Shown in pieces: positions 34,290 to 48,454 of a stretch of 64,000 nt of DNA. The stretch is taken from assembly GCF_901933205.1 (NCBI RefSeq), contig NC_044571.1, positions 73,967,689 to 74,031,688 on the forward strand. Reading direction: 5' to 3'. The translations under genes and the position numbers were made by a program. This DNA is from Camarhynchus parvulus (lineage: Eukaryota; Chordata; Aves; Passeriformes; Thraupidae). Within the stretch, counting starts at the first letter, position 1, and each line of letters opens with the position of its first letter. The notes below the pieces were generated by a model. That model had not been told where the DNA came from and made no database searches. It saw only the letters and a program-made list of their open reading frames with translations.

Positions 34290-37200
34290 GCTCCACCTTC
34301 CTCACTGCCTACACATCCCATATCCCACAGCAAGCGAAGTGCCAGTAAGGCTTTGCTCTAGCTTTATCCTGGGACATGCCCAGGATGTTTTGACTGCTTG
34401 CATCTTGCTGTCCTGGCCAATGACTTAGATGATGATGTCTTTTACAGCTACTGCTAAGTTAGCATAGCCAAATCATTACATCATGTACTGCTGGTATGTT
34501 GCTGTGAAAATGCTAAATCTCTAGCAACTGCTCAGAGCTGACAGATTTCTCAATTTTCTTTTTCTCTGACTGGCCAGTTTCTTTGAGGTTTGGTCTGCCC
34601 ATTTTCCCCCTATTTGAAGTAACACTTGATCTGTCAATATGACAAACAGGGAAGAATGGGTATTTCAGTGCATTTGAAGCTTCTGACCAAAGCCAAAATG
34701 AGTAATGAAAGATAAGCAGGGTGAAACAGAAGTTTGGGTGGGTTCATGAGAAGCATCAAAGGTTTGCTGTCATTTCCCACTCCTAGCTTGAATTGCCTCA
34801 AGATTTGCACATGCTTTTTGCAAGCAATCTGTTAGCTCCTGCCTGAGCTCCTGCCTTAGGAAACATGGTTAGAAAGTGTGTTTGCACTGTGCATTCATCT
34901 GTGTGGCACTGAACCACCTGGGTGGGTTGTAGCTTCCCAGGCCTCCCTAACAGCTGCTTTGCAGTGTGCTCTGCTGGCTCACCTGCCTGCTAGTGCAAAA
35001 CGTTTTCATGGGACTTGGATTTTGTTTGTCACCTCTGGGCTTCATGCTTTGAATAGAATGGGGGAGAATCCAAACTAAAAATAAACTCTGTGTCATTCAT
35101 CCATTTTTTATGCTCCAATTTGCTGGGTAAGCTGGAAGTTATTACCTTGTCCTGATATGCTAGATGTAAAGAATGTACTCACAGTTCAGGGAAAAATAAT
35201 GTTTGGAGATCATTATCACACTCTATCAAGCCACCAAGCCTCTCTGGCAAGAGCTTGAGAAGACTTGCTGCCTCTCTGGGCACCTCCTAGGAAGTGTAGC
35301 TGTTGCTTTTTCCTCAAAGCAATGCATTATGCTTCTTTGTGTGCTTGAAACAAGGTAGGGTCATGGTGTTGGCATTCTCCAGGTGACTCCTGGGGTTGGG
35401 CTATGGGATGTTGTGTCTGGGACCACAGCCACGTGGAGCAGCTCAGAGCTGATGGTGGAGGTTCCTTCTGCCAGTTCACATCCTCTCCTCAGCACACACA
35501 TAGTAGCCATCACCACTCTGGCTCTTCAGGCATACAAATTTTTCTTACTGTTGCTTACCTCAAAAAGTACTCGAATAATAACTGTATTTCCTTCCACTGA
35601 AGCACTTCAGCAAAGCTTCTGTAGTGTAAGAAGAATCTCAGAAAAATTATTGCCTTTGAATGACTTTATTTAAAAAAAATAATATGAAATTTTCTAATCA
35701 GAACTTCTGCTGCGAATTTTCATAGTTCTGATTTGTTTAATCTCAGGATTTGACTTATTTCTTAACATTTGTTATTTCTAAATGATCCTTTAACTGCTTT
35801 CTCTCTTCCTCTTGATTGCAGACATTTTAAGTGTGCAAATGCTTTATTAAAGAAATGCTTACTTTGTAAAATCACCCCAGTCATCACTTGAAATACTAAT
35901 TATTAGCTTCAAGGAACTGTTTTGTAGCTTCCATCTCAATTTGGCAGTTTCTGAAAAAATCCTTATTTATCATATATTCAGCTCTCTCTAAACATATAAA
36001 TCCCTCAGCTCTAGCAATTAGCAAAAAAAAAAAAGCAAAACAAACTCTCACCCCACAAAAAACACCCCAAAACAAACACAAAAACAAACAACCACAAAAT
36101 CTCAACCTTTACTTAACAAGGGGAACCAAACTAAACTAAAACTAAATTCTGATGCTATCAGAGTTAACTGGAGTTAGTAGTGCCCACACCATATCCTAAC
36201 TTCCAAAATTACTATTTTCAAGCCCCACAAGAGGATGTATTTTAGTTTGCATCTAGTTGCTTGGCTTTCATTTTCTTGTGAAACAGGAATAATTTCAGCT
36301 TGCAAGCTGACATCCAATGTAATTAGTGAGGCAATATTTGGGGACATAAAAGTAAAAATAGCTGCACTGATCTAAGCAAAACAGGCTTAATTTGATGAAA
36401 GTGAGCAGGAATTGTGGTGACACGATTCTCTGCATCATCTTCCAAAGCCTGGGGAATTCCCTTGCTGAGGCAGAGGCAGCTCCATGCAGTCTTAGAGGGC
36501 CAACTGCTGGTCACCTTCTACCAGAGCACGCTGGACAAGCAAAACCCATCAAGTATTAATACTATAACACTCTGTGATCGGTGTCACCAGCAAATTTGGC
36601 AACAGGACATTCCAAGTGCTTTTGTTGTAGCATGTGAGTAAGTTGTGGTTTTGTGAAAGATATACTGAGTGGACCTAAGTTGTGTGTGCAGCCAATTATG
36701 TGGAGGAAAAAAGGTCAGGTAGTTCATCATCTCCATCTAGAGAAGGTTTGTAAGAGAGTTAATTTTTGGAATGACCGATGCCACTGAGCTGAAGTGCTTG
36801 AAAAAAGGAATGACATTTCTTTTGAGTGACTTGTTCAAGAAGCAGTATCTGTTTTCTTATATATGCGTATGCATATGTAAATGTAGATGATGGAAAACTG
36901 GAGCTTCATATTGTGCATTTCTTCTCCAGAGGGTAATTCAGGCTGGAAGACTCTGATCATCTGCTCTTTCTTTGCAGATGATGAATTATTCAGTTAAATT
37001 TTGAGGTTTCACTGTGGGAAGAATTATTCACAGGGCCAGCAAAACTGACCTTCTATGCTTTCCTGTTATGCCAGGTGTAACATAGCTTCCTAATGGAATG
37101 TGAATAGACACTCCAAATGAGAGCTGTTCCAAGAAATGTTTGGAAAACAGAATACCATCTCCTCCTCACATAGTTTCTCATGTACTTATCAGCAACTTGA

Positions 37201-40200
37201 AAATTGAATGGCTATTTTTTTATCATCTGAATGTTGATGAACCAGCTGGGTCTCCTCTGAGGGTCCATTTGCAAAACATGGATCATACACAAACTAGAAA
37301 GTAGGTCTCAGGCATTTACTTCACTCAGAGTGGAGGAATCACTCTTATACCAGAAATGAAGGTATAAAACCATCATCTAAGTGTGCTGGAGCTGGTGTGG
37401 CTGAAAATGTGCTTAGCTGGAATCTGTGAGTGGCTACATCTGCATGACTCACAAAAGTGACTGTGTGTCTCTGGCACATCTACAAGTCAGGAATATGTTG
37501 CTAAAGAAGTATCACATAGTCCCTGTGGAATGTTGGTGGGACTAGTGGCGACACCAAGGACCAAGCAAGAATTATCCTGAATCTATTGATAACCTGGCAA
37601 TTTTGGATCTGGAGCATGAGTAGGCTTGGGGAAGGCAAGGAGGAGTTTTCCACTGATCCATGCATACATGGTACAGCTCCCAGGGAGACTGGCAGAAGCA
37701 GCTGGCCTGGAGCTTTCCCAAAGTGATTTTTAAAAGCCAATTCTATTGAGTAAGACTGAATCAGACTGAGACCAGACCTGATGTTAGTGATGCTTCAGTG
37801 AACCAAGCTTTGAGTCTGCCTCTGAGAAAGATGGCCATAGAAATCCTGGCTTTTATGGCCATATTGTTCCTGTTGCACAAGGAAAATAGATATTCCATCC
37901 ATCAAAAGTGCTCTGAGGCTTAAGGTGTTAGTTTTTGTGAGAGGTAGGGGAAACACCTGAAGATGCTTTAGCTACATTTCATTGATAATACTCTACATGA
38001 TGAGTGTACCATGCAGCTCAACCTGTCATAGTTAACAAGTTTTCCAACCCCATAAAACCAACCCTAATTAACTAGCGTGATTGCCAATGAAGAAACAACT
38101 AAAACCATCTGGTTTTGAATTTTCTGAGTATCATTACTTGGAAATGCTGTTACAGAATGTGAGGAGCAGAGAACATTAACCTATGGGACATGAAATGAAA
38201 AACATCAGGACTCTGGAGAGGTGATTCATGAAGGATTGCATTCTGGCTTCCATGCTCCCCACAACACTGTGGGCATGCCTGTGCCCTGCAGGACTGAATA
38301 TCTATGGTATTGAGCTTGAACCCTTACTTTTTGTCTGAGGAGCTGTTCTGACGTTTGTACCTGCCCGCTCTGTCTTCATCTCTGCAGAAAGGGAGCCTTC
38401 CCAAGGCAGTCCAGGGTCCAGAAAGTAATGTTGGAAGCTGTTATCCTAGCAGGGAGAAGGAGTAGCTGGCTCAGTGAAAGCTGGGGGAAACGCATGAGCT
38501 GTCTGGCAATGCATAAACATGATTAGCAGCAAGGCAGCAACACCAGATATATAGCAAACATATTGCTCCTGGGCAGATAATGTAGAATCTTTCTTAGAGA
38601 CTTTTGCATTTGGTGTGTTTTTCCTGAGCTTTCCATGTTCTACTGGAGCAAAACTTGGTAGACATCAGTCACCTCATAACCCCTTCCAACGCAGACTGCC
38701 TCTGTACTGCTTGCTAAGGCTTGGTGGCGTTGGCACAGGCCACCTAGCTGGGTGACATTTGGCTCCACTAGCACCTGGACCTCTCCAACAGAGAGGATTT
38801 TTTGAAATCCCCAACAGAGATTTCTTTTTGATCATCCAAAAGCAGTTCAACAGTAGCAATGGGGTAGTGGTAGTTTGGTGCATTTCTTAATGAACATAAA
38901 CAAACAAAATGGACACCAATGACCTCTTTAGTGCTGTGTAGAAATGGGAAAAGTGACAGTGCCACAGGAACACGTGCAGGAGTTTAATAATTCAGTTTGT
39001 GAAAAGGAACATTTTCAGAGGGGACAGGACAGTATGAGAAGTCAGGTTACTCTGGGAGCCATTTCAGGATCAGATCCTGAACAGGCCCAAGACATCCCCT
39101 TTGTGTTTCTGCTGTTCTCTTTCTCAGGGGGAGCATTCTGCCACTGTCCATGAATGACTTAGAAATCCATGGACAAAACTGTACATCACTGCTTCACTGA
39201 AATCCAGAAAGGGCCGCTCTTACCCTAAAGGAGTCTCTTCACGCATTCACAAACAATTTAACCAATTTCACTTTTGCAAGTAGTAGAAGTAGATTAACAG
39301 ATTAATTCCCCAATCTGATGTTGTGCCTGGAATGACCTTCAATCCTTGTACCAGTTTTTATGTCAGTGAACTTTTTATAGTGAGATAACCAAAAGTAATT
39401 GAAAAAGCAACTTTCTGTCTCAGCTTTTGCCACTTATCAAATAAGACCACATTTAGTAATTCTAGTTTATTGCTATAGAATCCACAATATGGCTAGAAGT
39501 GCTGTCAATTGAAAACATGAAGTAGATTCTAAAAGTTGATTTGAACATGTCCTTTTCTGAGGAGAAAAGACAAAAATAAATTTTGTCTCCTGTTAGCTAC
39601 AGTGTTTGTACTTCAGTGTGACAGCAACTTCTGTGTGCTTGCTGGGAAGAGCAGTGTCAAGGGGACAAAGCTTTTCTAATTTTAAAGGACACTTTCATCT
39701 CAGGAAAAGTAGTACCTAATGAAGGAAATATTACTTCGATGTCTAGGTTTTTTCAAACAAATATCTGGGAACACACCAGTGTGTATGGAAAAAACATATC
39801 TGTGTTTCTCCTCTGGGTCATGCTAGTGAAGTTGCACATCTCTGAAGCAGGGGAGAAGGAAGAAAGACATAAACTTAGGAATCATTACTGTATAAACAAC
39901 CTGATGAAAAATTTCCCTTTCAAGTCCAACCGAACGACTGCAACTTTCCATGTGAGATTATAACACCCATGCTGCGGTGCTAAGTAGTTATCCAGCAGTA
40001 CCTGCTGAGTCTTACTCCTATTAATTAGAGCTGTAAGGAATCCACTGGTGTCCTCTTGGGCTTTAAAACCCAGCTGGAAGTTTATCAATGGGTTACCTCA
40101 GAGGTGGCTCACCTTGAATGAGATACAGTGTCAGACTCTTGCTTGTTAAGCAGGCTTTTATATAAGTGTTATGGTTTCCATAGAAACATAACTAAATCTT

Positions 40201-40745
40201 TCCTCCAGCATAATCCCCAAACGCTTTCAGAGACCTGGAAAATACACAGTGAACAGTCAAATAATTTTTTATGCTGACAAAAAGAATGCCACAGTTGTCA
40301 CCCAGTCAAGTTTCTCTCATGGGGCAAAATAAGTTTAAATCCCACACAGCAGAATTGCCTTGCAGCATTCAGACATTTTCTGGAATCCCATTTCCCTGCA
40401 AGTTCAGTTTTAAAAAGCTCTAGAGAGACCTTACAGAACTGTGTGACCTATAGGTGGGAAAGACCTTAATTGTCTTCCCAAAGCATGTTGGCAAGTGCAA
40501 AACCCATGAGAACAGAAACAATAATTATGTTGATGATCGTTTCCCCAGGCCTATATTGCTTTCAGTGGTACATTTTCAAGTGTTCTTCATGATGAGTTTT
40601 AAATGCTCTCCTTCATAGCTGGGACTGCCAGCATGCAGCAGGGATTCTCTGGGCAGAAGGATTTCCCCCAACAGTCTGTTTCCTCTTGTGCAGTTTCACT
40701 CCACTTCTCTTAGCAGTTTAGGACCCCTAGGCCATGGCTGAAGAC
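34290..40745. other. Gene-free stretch downstream of VMO1
   Basis: No recognisable coding sequence. An AATAAA at 35080-35085 is the first clear polyadenylation hexamer that I see after VMO1, about 800 bases beyond its stop; whether it is used is unknown. The rest is AT-rich unique sequence with one A/C-rich tract. Confidence 0.45.
36024..36108 (+). repeat. A/C-rich low-complexity tract
   Basis: A run of twelve A followed by repeated CAAAA, CCCCA and CAAACA units. It is simple low-complexity sequence; a minus-strand open frame rich in phenylalanine, cysteine and glycine here is its by-product. Confidence 0.7.
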
Positions 40746-40753
40746 TTCCTTTA

Positions 40754-41081
40754 GCTTGGAGGAAAGGAGGCTCAGGAGGGACCTTATTGCTCCCTGAAGG
40801 TAGCCAAGTCGGGATCAGTCATTTCTTCCAGGCAGCCAGGGACAGGACAAGAGGAAATGTCCTCAATTTGTGCCAGGGGATGTTCAGGTTGAACATCAGG
40901 AAGAATTTTTTCCAAAGGGTGGTCAGGCACTGGAACAGGCTACCCAGGGAGGTGGTGGAGTCACCAGCCCTCGAAGTGCTCAAGAAATGACTGAACATGG
41001 CACTTAGCGCTTTGGATTATGGTGTTTGGTCAAAGGTTGGACTTGATGATCTTGGAGGTCTTTTCCAACCTTAATAATTCT
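40754..41081 (+). mobile_element. CR1 LINE, 5'-truncated 3' end
   Basis: About 330 bases match the CR1 3' region: 'ggaggaaaggaggctcagga', 'cactggaacaggctacccag', 'ggttggacttgatgatcttg' and 'gaggtcttttccaacc', ending in a degenerate ATTCT terminus. The overlapping 67-codon frame ([21 protein letters not shown]) is the usual translation of this CR1 region and is not a host gene. The copy is moderately diverged and in sense orientation. Confidence 0.92.
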
Positions 41082-41089
41082 GCTAGTTC

Positions 41090-44000
41090 ACCAGGAGGAT
41101 GACTTCTTACAGATCTGTGTTTAGCCCTGCCTGCTCTTTTAGTGTTTTCAAGAGTGTGAGCAGAGCAAGTTGAAATAAAATCTGGACAAAACTATAATGA
41201 TTCATCTAATTAACACTGTATGAAGTTGTTTATTTTTTTTGAAGTTTAAATATACAGTGCTGCTGCAATTCATTTAAGCAACTGAACAGAAGTTTAATGC
41301 AGGTGCACGGATAGTTTTGTCACTTTCAACACTTAAACAGAAGCAGGTGTTGGGCTGAATTTGCTTGCTAGAATTATTTATTATGAATGACAAATATATG
41401 AGCTGCAGTGCCCTCAGGTGGAACTTATCTGAGTGAATATGGACACCTGTCATTTATAGTCCATCAGTGACAATGTTCTTGTCTTCTGCTTCTGTTATGG
41501 AAACAGGTCTGATGTTTAGCAATAACCTAACCCTGTTTAAAGGGTAAGTGCAGTTCTTTCAGCTTGTAGTTAGGTTACACAATCCAGGCAGAGAAATAAA
41601 AATCTTCCAAGGAGCTGGTTCAGGGCTGCTGGCTGTGGATGACCAATGGGTATTAATAGCAACTGATGGCTTGGTCACAGCCCCCCAGACCCTGGGGGCT
41701 CTCTGTGCATGCAGTCCCTTCTGCAAAGCAGATGGCCTCATCCACAGCCAGGAGCCAGGCGGGTATCAAGGGCTGGACACAAAATTCCCAGACTCTGCAT
41801 CATCTCCACTTCATGTGGGAGCACAGAACAGTTGTCAGCTCTCATTACATCCCTGTCTATGAACTCAGTACCTTCCCAGCTGGGCTAAAGCAGGGCTGGC
41901 TGGTGGAGACCCAAGGAATGGCAGCTGCTCTGGGGACTCTCTGCTCCCACAAGGTGAAATCCCTCCCCGGTTCACTGGCTGTCCTGCATGCTTTCCTTGG
42001 GGCAGAGCAGACAGGGAGGGAGCAGGGCTGTGCCTTCCATGCTCCTGGCGTGGGGAGAGAAGGAGGGGTGAGCAGCCCTTGTTAGAGCTGTCCTCCTTCA
42101 CCCTGGGGGTGACACCCAGCTCATGAGGACTCTGCAAAACGGGAGAGAGTGGGGCTTGAGAGAGGACACAAACAGTGTATTGAAGCTAAAATAGATTGAG
42201 AAATAGCTGTGAGATGAGCTATTGTTTCATGTCCCCATACTTGCCTCCAAGAGTTACTTCCTGAAAGTTTGGGTTTTTAATTTTTTTTAAATCAATTAAT
42301 TTAAACTGTAGTTCAAGATAGCTTAATGTCAGAAAGTCCCAGGCAGGTTGGCAGTTGATACAGATTTGCTCTGGCAAGGCCAGGGTATCCTACGAGCTTG
42401 TTGGGAACTCTGCAGGGATGATCTACACATCTCTGCCAGGGTTAGGTTCCAGTCAAACTGTTGGACCTCCAGGTGAAGGGACTGATGGAGGAGCTGAACG
42501 CACTACACATCATCAGGTAGGAGGAAGGGAAACTCTCCCTTGAGGCAAGACCCCAAGCCCTGTGTTGCGTGGAGGGGGGGATGACAAAGAGCAATCCCTG
42601 AACAAGTAGAGGATGGGGATTCCTGTGGTGGGACTGATTGGATGCTTGTGAGCTACTGCAGCAGGAGAAAGGCTCCTTCACCACCTGTGCAGGACCTCAG
42701 TAGGTGACACCAGAGGTTGTATTGGGGTAGGAGTCTAAGCTGGTTGAGCCTGATCTGTACTCTGGAGCAGTGTGAGCCTCTGAAGTGGTGTTTGTCACTT
42801 CCAGCAAGCTTCCTGCTGCTCTGCTTCTGCTCCTTTGCATGGGGCTTTCCTAAGAAGAAGCTAATCAGGATGCATGTCCCTGAGCTGCAGGTATCAGTGG
42901 GTAGCACTCTTAGATGTGTTATGTGTGTTCCCACTCTGAGAAACCATCCTGTTCTCAAACAGCCTAGAGTCAATCAATACAGGAAAAACATGGACAGGCA
43001 ATGGTGGGTAGTGAGGCAATATCTTTGATGATGTCCAAAAAAATCAGTGGAAGAAATGATGGCATAAAAGTTGTAGGAAAACCAGGAGTGAATAGGCAAT
43101 TATAGTTTAAACTCCTCTTCCCAAGGAGACCTGTGGTCTCTTTGCATAGATATTTATAGTATGCAGTCTGCATTATAATTGTCCTTTGAGGGACTAAGCT
43201 TCATGAGATGAATAAAGAACAGTAATACAAGGAAGTAACTTAATTAGAGTGTATTTCATACAATAACATGACAAGTGTCCTGTTTCCATTCTCCCTGGAA
43301 GCTGTGTCCTTGATGTCAGCACTGACAGTGATGCTGCAGGAGCAGCACCAAACTGGTGGTGATATGGAAAGCCAGGTTCTCTGCTGTGCTGGGTTGGATG
43401 CACCAGCTAGGAATGGCACTGCCTGACAGCATCACTTCTGGATGCAGGCAAATGCAGGCCACAGCCATGGATTTTGAAGGCTTTGTGGTATGTCTGATGG
43501 GAAGTGGGTCTGTGAGACATGTTCTTATGAACCTTTCTCCCAATTTCTGCTAGAGACCATGAAATAAGAGGAGCCACTGTCTTGTAGGATATGTACCCCA
43601 ATTGAACAAGGAACAGAGAGCTCAGCAGGATAGAAAGTGCTTCTCTTGCATTACTGCAAGTGCATGCCACCTCCTGGGATTGTGAGAGAAGGGGAAAAAC
43701 ATCACAAAACTCCACAAGTAGAAGTTAAATCCTTACTAAAAGACCAGAGGCATGCAAATGCCAATGTTTCCCTTTCAAGTTTTAGAGCTACCTATGAGGA
43801 TAAAGCTATTAATCAGGTAAGCTGCAAGTCAGATCTCATGGTTTGTCTGATCCAAATGGCCAAAGCTGGATGACAATTTTATCTGAGGTGAGGCAATGCC
43901 ACCAGCTCTCCCAAGACATAGGGAGAAAGGAGGAAAGTTCACTATCCCTATGGCAAAACAGAGCAGTCATTGCCTGCAGCACTTGTCAGCTTCCTTAAGG

Positions 44001-46215
44001 ACCCTAGACACACTGGGGCACACCTAACATATTGATAACTTCCAGAGTGCTAAGGATGCATACTTTCCTTCTTTGTAGCAACATTAACCACAAAGAAGTC
44101 CAATTTCTGCTTAGATTAAAGGACAAAGGCTACTAGGAATCCAACTTCTTGGGAAAGAACTGTTTAGAGCCACAGCTTAGATGACTATTCACTATGATGT
44201 TGCAGTCTGAAGTCAATCTTGCTTTTATGACCCAATGTTTATTTGGCACCAAGTGCCTCTTTGCTAAATGCCTGTGAGGCAGGACCAGTTTGGGTTAGAG
44301 CTTGGTTTGGGAATGCTTTAAAGCCTGGATACTTTTTCTGGACTTCTACTGAGGAGAAGTAGAGCTCTTTCCATGAACTCTTTCTGTCAGTCACCATGAG
44401 GGAACCAAGTACTTTCCTACAGCATTTTTCTCTTGTGGACCCTGAGAATCACCTCCAGGTGATCTTCAAAAGAAGTACTGGTTGGTTTATTCACAGCCCT
44501 TTTAAGCACTTGCAGAAAAGGAATAATTTACCCATAACTGGAGTTTGAGATATGCCATCCATGTGGTCACTCACCCTGCACCCTCTTTACTCTGTCTCTT
44601 GGAGCCCTGAATCATGCAGATGATGGCTGCGTGCCAACACAGGCAGCAGTCCAGCCATCAGTCACCCTGTGGAGCACTGAGGCCATAAGATTCATCTGAA
44701 CTCACCAAGGTACAGCAAAAGGTCTCCAGAGGAAGAAGTCTCCTTCTGCATGCTGTTGCAGGGAAGGAGGAGAACGCATTCCTGGGAAGGGCAAGAAACC
44801 TCCTGAAAACCTGCCTTACCTGCAGGAGCATCCCTGTGACATCTTGGCTCTGCCAGGTTGTTGCCTTCACCCCCACAAAGTGGCATTTTGAGGAGAGGAG
44901 CATTGGACCCCTGATGGCAACAGCTGTCCCCTTGTGAATTGATCCATTTGTCAGCAGTGACTCTGACTACAGAGCACACTTGTGACCTGTGAGCTGCCTT
45001 GTCAGCGTGCAAACACTGGTGTCTAAATGCACAGAAGAAAAGCGGCAAACATTGAACTTCCCAGTCCAGAGTGAGATTCCTCTGTTGTGCTTCCAGCTAG
45101 AGCTGGGAGATCATGAAAGAGAATGTGCAAACAGTGTTCTTCAAAATCCCTGACCTGTCTTGAAGTGGTTTGCTGTGTTTTAGCTGACAGCACAAGCCAT
45201 GTGCTATCACACTGACCATGTACAAGGTGCATGACCCCTGCAGCAGCAATCCTGCTGGGCTCACCAGCTGGACAATAGCTAGGGAAGTGCTGCAGCAGTT
45301 TCTCCTCAACACTGTACATTATACTGTGTAGTACCACACTGTGTGTATGTTCACCAGGGGATTCCCATCAGGAATGACGTGCTGCAGATTGCTATGGCTG
45401 GCTGTCAGTACAGAGCTCCTGCAGAAGGATGCTGATGTGAAATGGGCCTGTAAGATGGGGCTGCAGGAAAAAGGTTGAAGGAATGCAAATTGTATGGAAA
45501 TACATGATTTGGATGTGGTGAGGCAGGCCTGATAAGCACTAGGCAAGGATTTTATAGACTGTGCTCTAAGCCCTGCTCTGCAAAATGCACTGTCACCTAC
45601 CTGTCATTAGTACACTGGGTACTCTTTCCATGCTTCACTTCTCACCTCTTTCTCCCTTAAATGAGGATCCATCTTCTATTCTGGCCATTCCAGCCAAAAA
45701 TGATAGCAAGGGAGATCTGCATTAACACTTGGTATCTGCTGTTGGTCTCCACTGAGCGTACAACCATGTCCCAGCCCCTCTCCCGCTCCTCCAGACAGCT
45801 CTGGCTGCTGAACCACACTGGTGCTCTCCTCTCCTCTCCTGTCCTGCTGCAGGACTGCTGCTCTTCACCTTTGCTCTTCATGTTTTCTGTGATCTGCTCT
45901 GCTCAGACTTCCCCACACACCGAGGCCAGCAGGAAAATCCCTGCCATAGATCAGATGTCAAGGCATGGCCCCCATATCAAAGGTGAAGATGTGGAGCAAC
46001 CAAAACATTTGGGAGTACTCTGTCTGTGTTTCACAGCCCTGCTCCTCAGTTGCTGATGCTCTACCAGACATTATCCTGTCCAGGAATTGTAATAGCATGT
46101 AGGAATATGTGTCCTTTAACAGCTCAAACTTCAATTTCTCTTAGTAAACAATTGCGCTCATCTTGTTTTAAGTTAAATATTTGGCTCAAAGAACTTAACT
46201 GCACAAATACAGCAA
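41090..46215. other. Gene-free stretch
   Basis: No gene, RNA or clear repeat recognised. Open frames up to about 139 codons occur where GC content is higher (41.5-42.1 kb), in overlapping frames on both strands, and show no protein-family features. Confidence 0.5.
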
Positions 46216-46221
46216 AATCTT

Positions 46222-46337
46222 ATAAGAAAGCTGGAAAGGAATTCTTTACAAGGGCACAGCAAGCAATGGATTTAAAGTGAAAGAGGGCAGGTTTAGATTA
46301 GATATTAGGAAAAAATTCTTCACTATGAGGGTGGTAG
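46222..46337 (+). mobile_element. CR1 LINE fragment, internal to its 3' region
   Basis: Matches the CR1 segment 'gaaagctggaaaggaattct ... aagagggcaggtttagatta ... gatattaggaaaaaattctt', followed by 'cactatgagggtggt'. Similarity stops abruptly after 46337, before the usual 'gaacaggctgcccag' block, so the copy is truncated at both ends. Confidence 0.8.
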
Positions 46338-47092
46338 TCATCTGAGCCAGGATTTTCTGCTGTCTTTTCTGTCTCTGAAGATGCTTTTGGGGAGGGACAA
46401 GCTGCAGCCTAAAGCATGGGCTTTATAAAGGATGCAGAAAGGCTGCTGAAAACACAGAAAGCACCATAAAAAAGGATGTAACATGTAGAGGAAATGCTGA
46501 AATGTGGGAGCTTCAAAGATTTTGAGATGTTCAGACTGCTGGAAATAAAACTGAAGCATTGTTTGATTGTGACCTGGAAAGGAAGAAAATATCAGTTAGT
46601 GAATGGCTCGTTAAGCTCAGGGCAGAGGAAGGTAGGATGAATTACAGTAGTTGGATGCTCAAAATGGAAAATTTTTGAGTAGGAAAAAATAAGGTGCTGA
46701 TATGAACTTGACATGAATAGTTGTTAGAGGAGGCAGACAGGGAAAGAACAGGGTCTCCACCTCTGGAGGACTCCCAACATCAGCAGGATATTCCTCTGGA
46801 AGATTGACTGAACACAGATTGTCAGGCTTGAGGAGGAGAACAAGAATATCCTGTGGGAACTGTGACATCCCTGGTGAGGTGAAGGAATCCACTATTCTCA
46901 AGAGGACTTAAACTCTGGATCAGTGAGTAAACGGAATGGGACCTCATTTCATCTTGCTGCAGCCATCAATTGTTGTGTTGGAAGTCCCCAGTTTAGACAC
47001 ATGCATCAAGCAGAGGCACATGCAGAAAGGCTGGTTGAGTGTACTGCCTGTCACTTCACTAAGCTTGACACCTATGGGAGCTATAGAAATGC

Positions 47093-47160
47093 AAAATCTA
47101 CTTATTAAATTAAATTAGTACCACTAAGGTGGTACTAATTTAATTCAATAAGTAGATTTT
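47093..47160. repeat. Near-perfect inverted repeat (32-bp arms, 4-base loop)
   Basis: Arms 47093-47124 and 47129-47160 pair at 31 of 32 positions around the loop TAAG; the single mismatch is A47107 with C47146. Pairing can resume outside the arms (tatagaaa on the left, its complement on the right) if about six bases on the left are skipped. In a minus-strand transcript the mismatch becomes a G-U wobble, so the stem would be fully paired. The flanks show no other transposon structure. It may be a template-switch quasi-palindrome, a foldback element, or a hairpin RNA source. Confidence 0.9.
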
Positions 47161-48454
47161 CTATAATAGATAGACTGATCAGTTTTCCAGAAGGATAATT
47201 TGCTGCTAGAGGTGCCATTTTCCTTTAAAATTAACCATTATGTGCCAGTAAGCCTTGTACAACAAATACCAAGGAGTGGTTTGAGTGGAAGATGCAGAAA
47301 ATAGGGCAGCCTAATCAGAGGCAGGCTGAAATCAATCTCCTGCTGTCCCTGACCCAGAGACTCTGTGCTGAGATCTCTGCTGCATAAAGACAAGGCACGT
47401 CCTTGCCTGTGCACTGAAAGGGAGGTCATCAGGGATTTACAGGAATGGCACAGGAGAATCTGAGACCTTACATTTGCATTCTGAGATTCACCACAGCATT
47501 AACCTCTGCCCTAGTAGAATGAACTAGTTTCAGCTTTATGCCACAGGTTCCCCTGCAATACCAAATCCAGGTAAGGGATTAAATTACCTGTGCAAAAACA
47601 CACATCTGTGCATTCAGACATTGATTTGGTGCTTGCCTTAATTTTCACACTAAGATAAATGCAGTAATTTTAATATACGAAAGAAATACTAAATTTTGCA
47701 GGACCGTAATGAACAAACCCTTTTGAAGTGGTCTGACTCTCTCTCAAGAGAAGCTATTTTTGTCTGTTTTTTTAAGAAAATAATAAATGTATTTTTGGTG
47801 GCCAGCCAGTTCAGACAATAAACTGGCAGTGTGATGCTGAGCTGATCTATTAGTATGGATACCAAGAAGCACTCTGCTCTTCGATTACATTGCGAAGGAA
47901 TGGTTTCACATGCTAATGCTCTCCTTCCATCAGTGTCCTACACATGGAATCATAACAGCATCTTGCAGTCTTGCCTGGGTGCTTGCAATTGTGCAAGAAT
48001 CTCAGCAGAAATCCAGGCTAAGTTCTTACCCTTCCCTCCTGAAAAGTGCGCAGCTTTTTAGAAAAGACTCCAAACTGCCTCTGAGCACAGCAACCCCTGG
48101 AAGATGCATTATTTATGTTTAATAAAATTATTTTTGGTAGGGTTCATGTCAATTTGAAAGAGCATTAAAAAAGGCAGAAGAGTTCTTTCCATAATTACAG
48201 CTACACCAGCTTAGTTTACAAACTCCTATAAATCTGTTGACACATGGTAATAGTGGTATTTAATCTTTGTTCTAATATCAGATTTATACTGGTTTGGTAC
48301 ACTCAGTGCCTTTCATTGCCAATTTCATCCCAAGTGCCCTTCATTTTTCAAAGATGGGTAAAGGAAAAATTTGTCTAAGCTGTGAGTGTCTGGAAATGCA
48401 CCATGGTGCAGGTTTTTTTTCTGGGAGAATAAAATAGTTGTGCCAAAAGGGATT

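Noticed and set aside
40787..40990. 67-codon frame with [15 protein letters not shown]
   Set aside because: This phrase is the usual conceptual translation of the CR1 3' region, so it is part of the retrotransposon.
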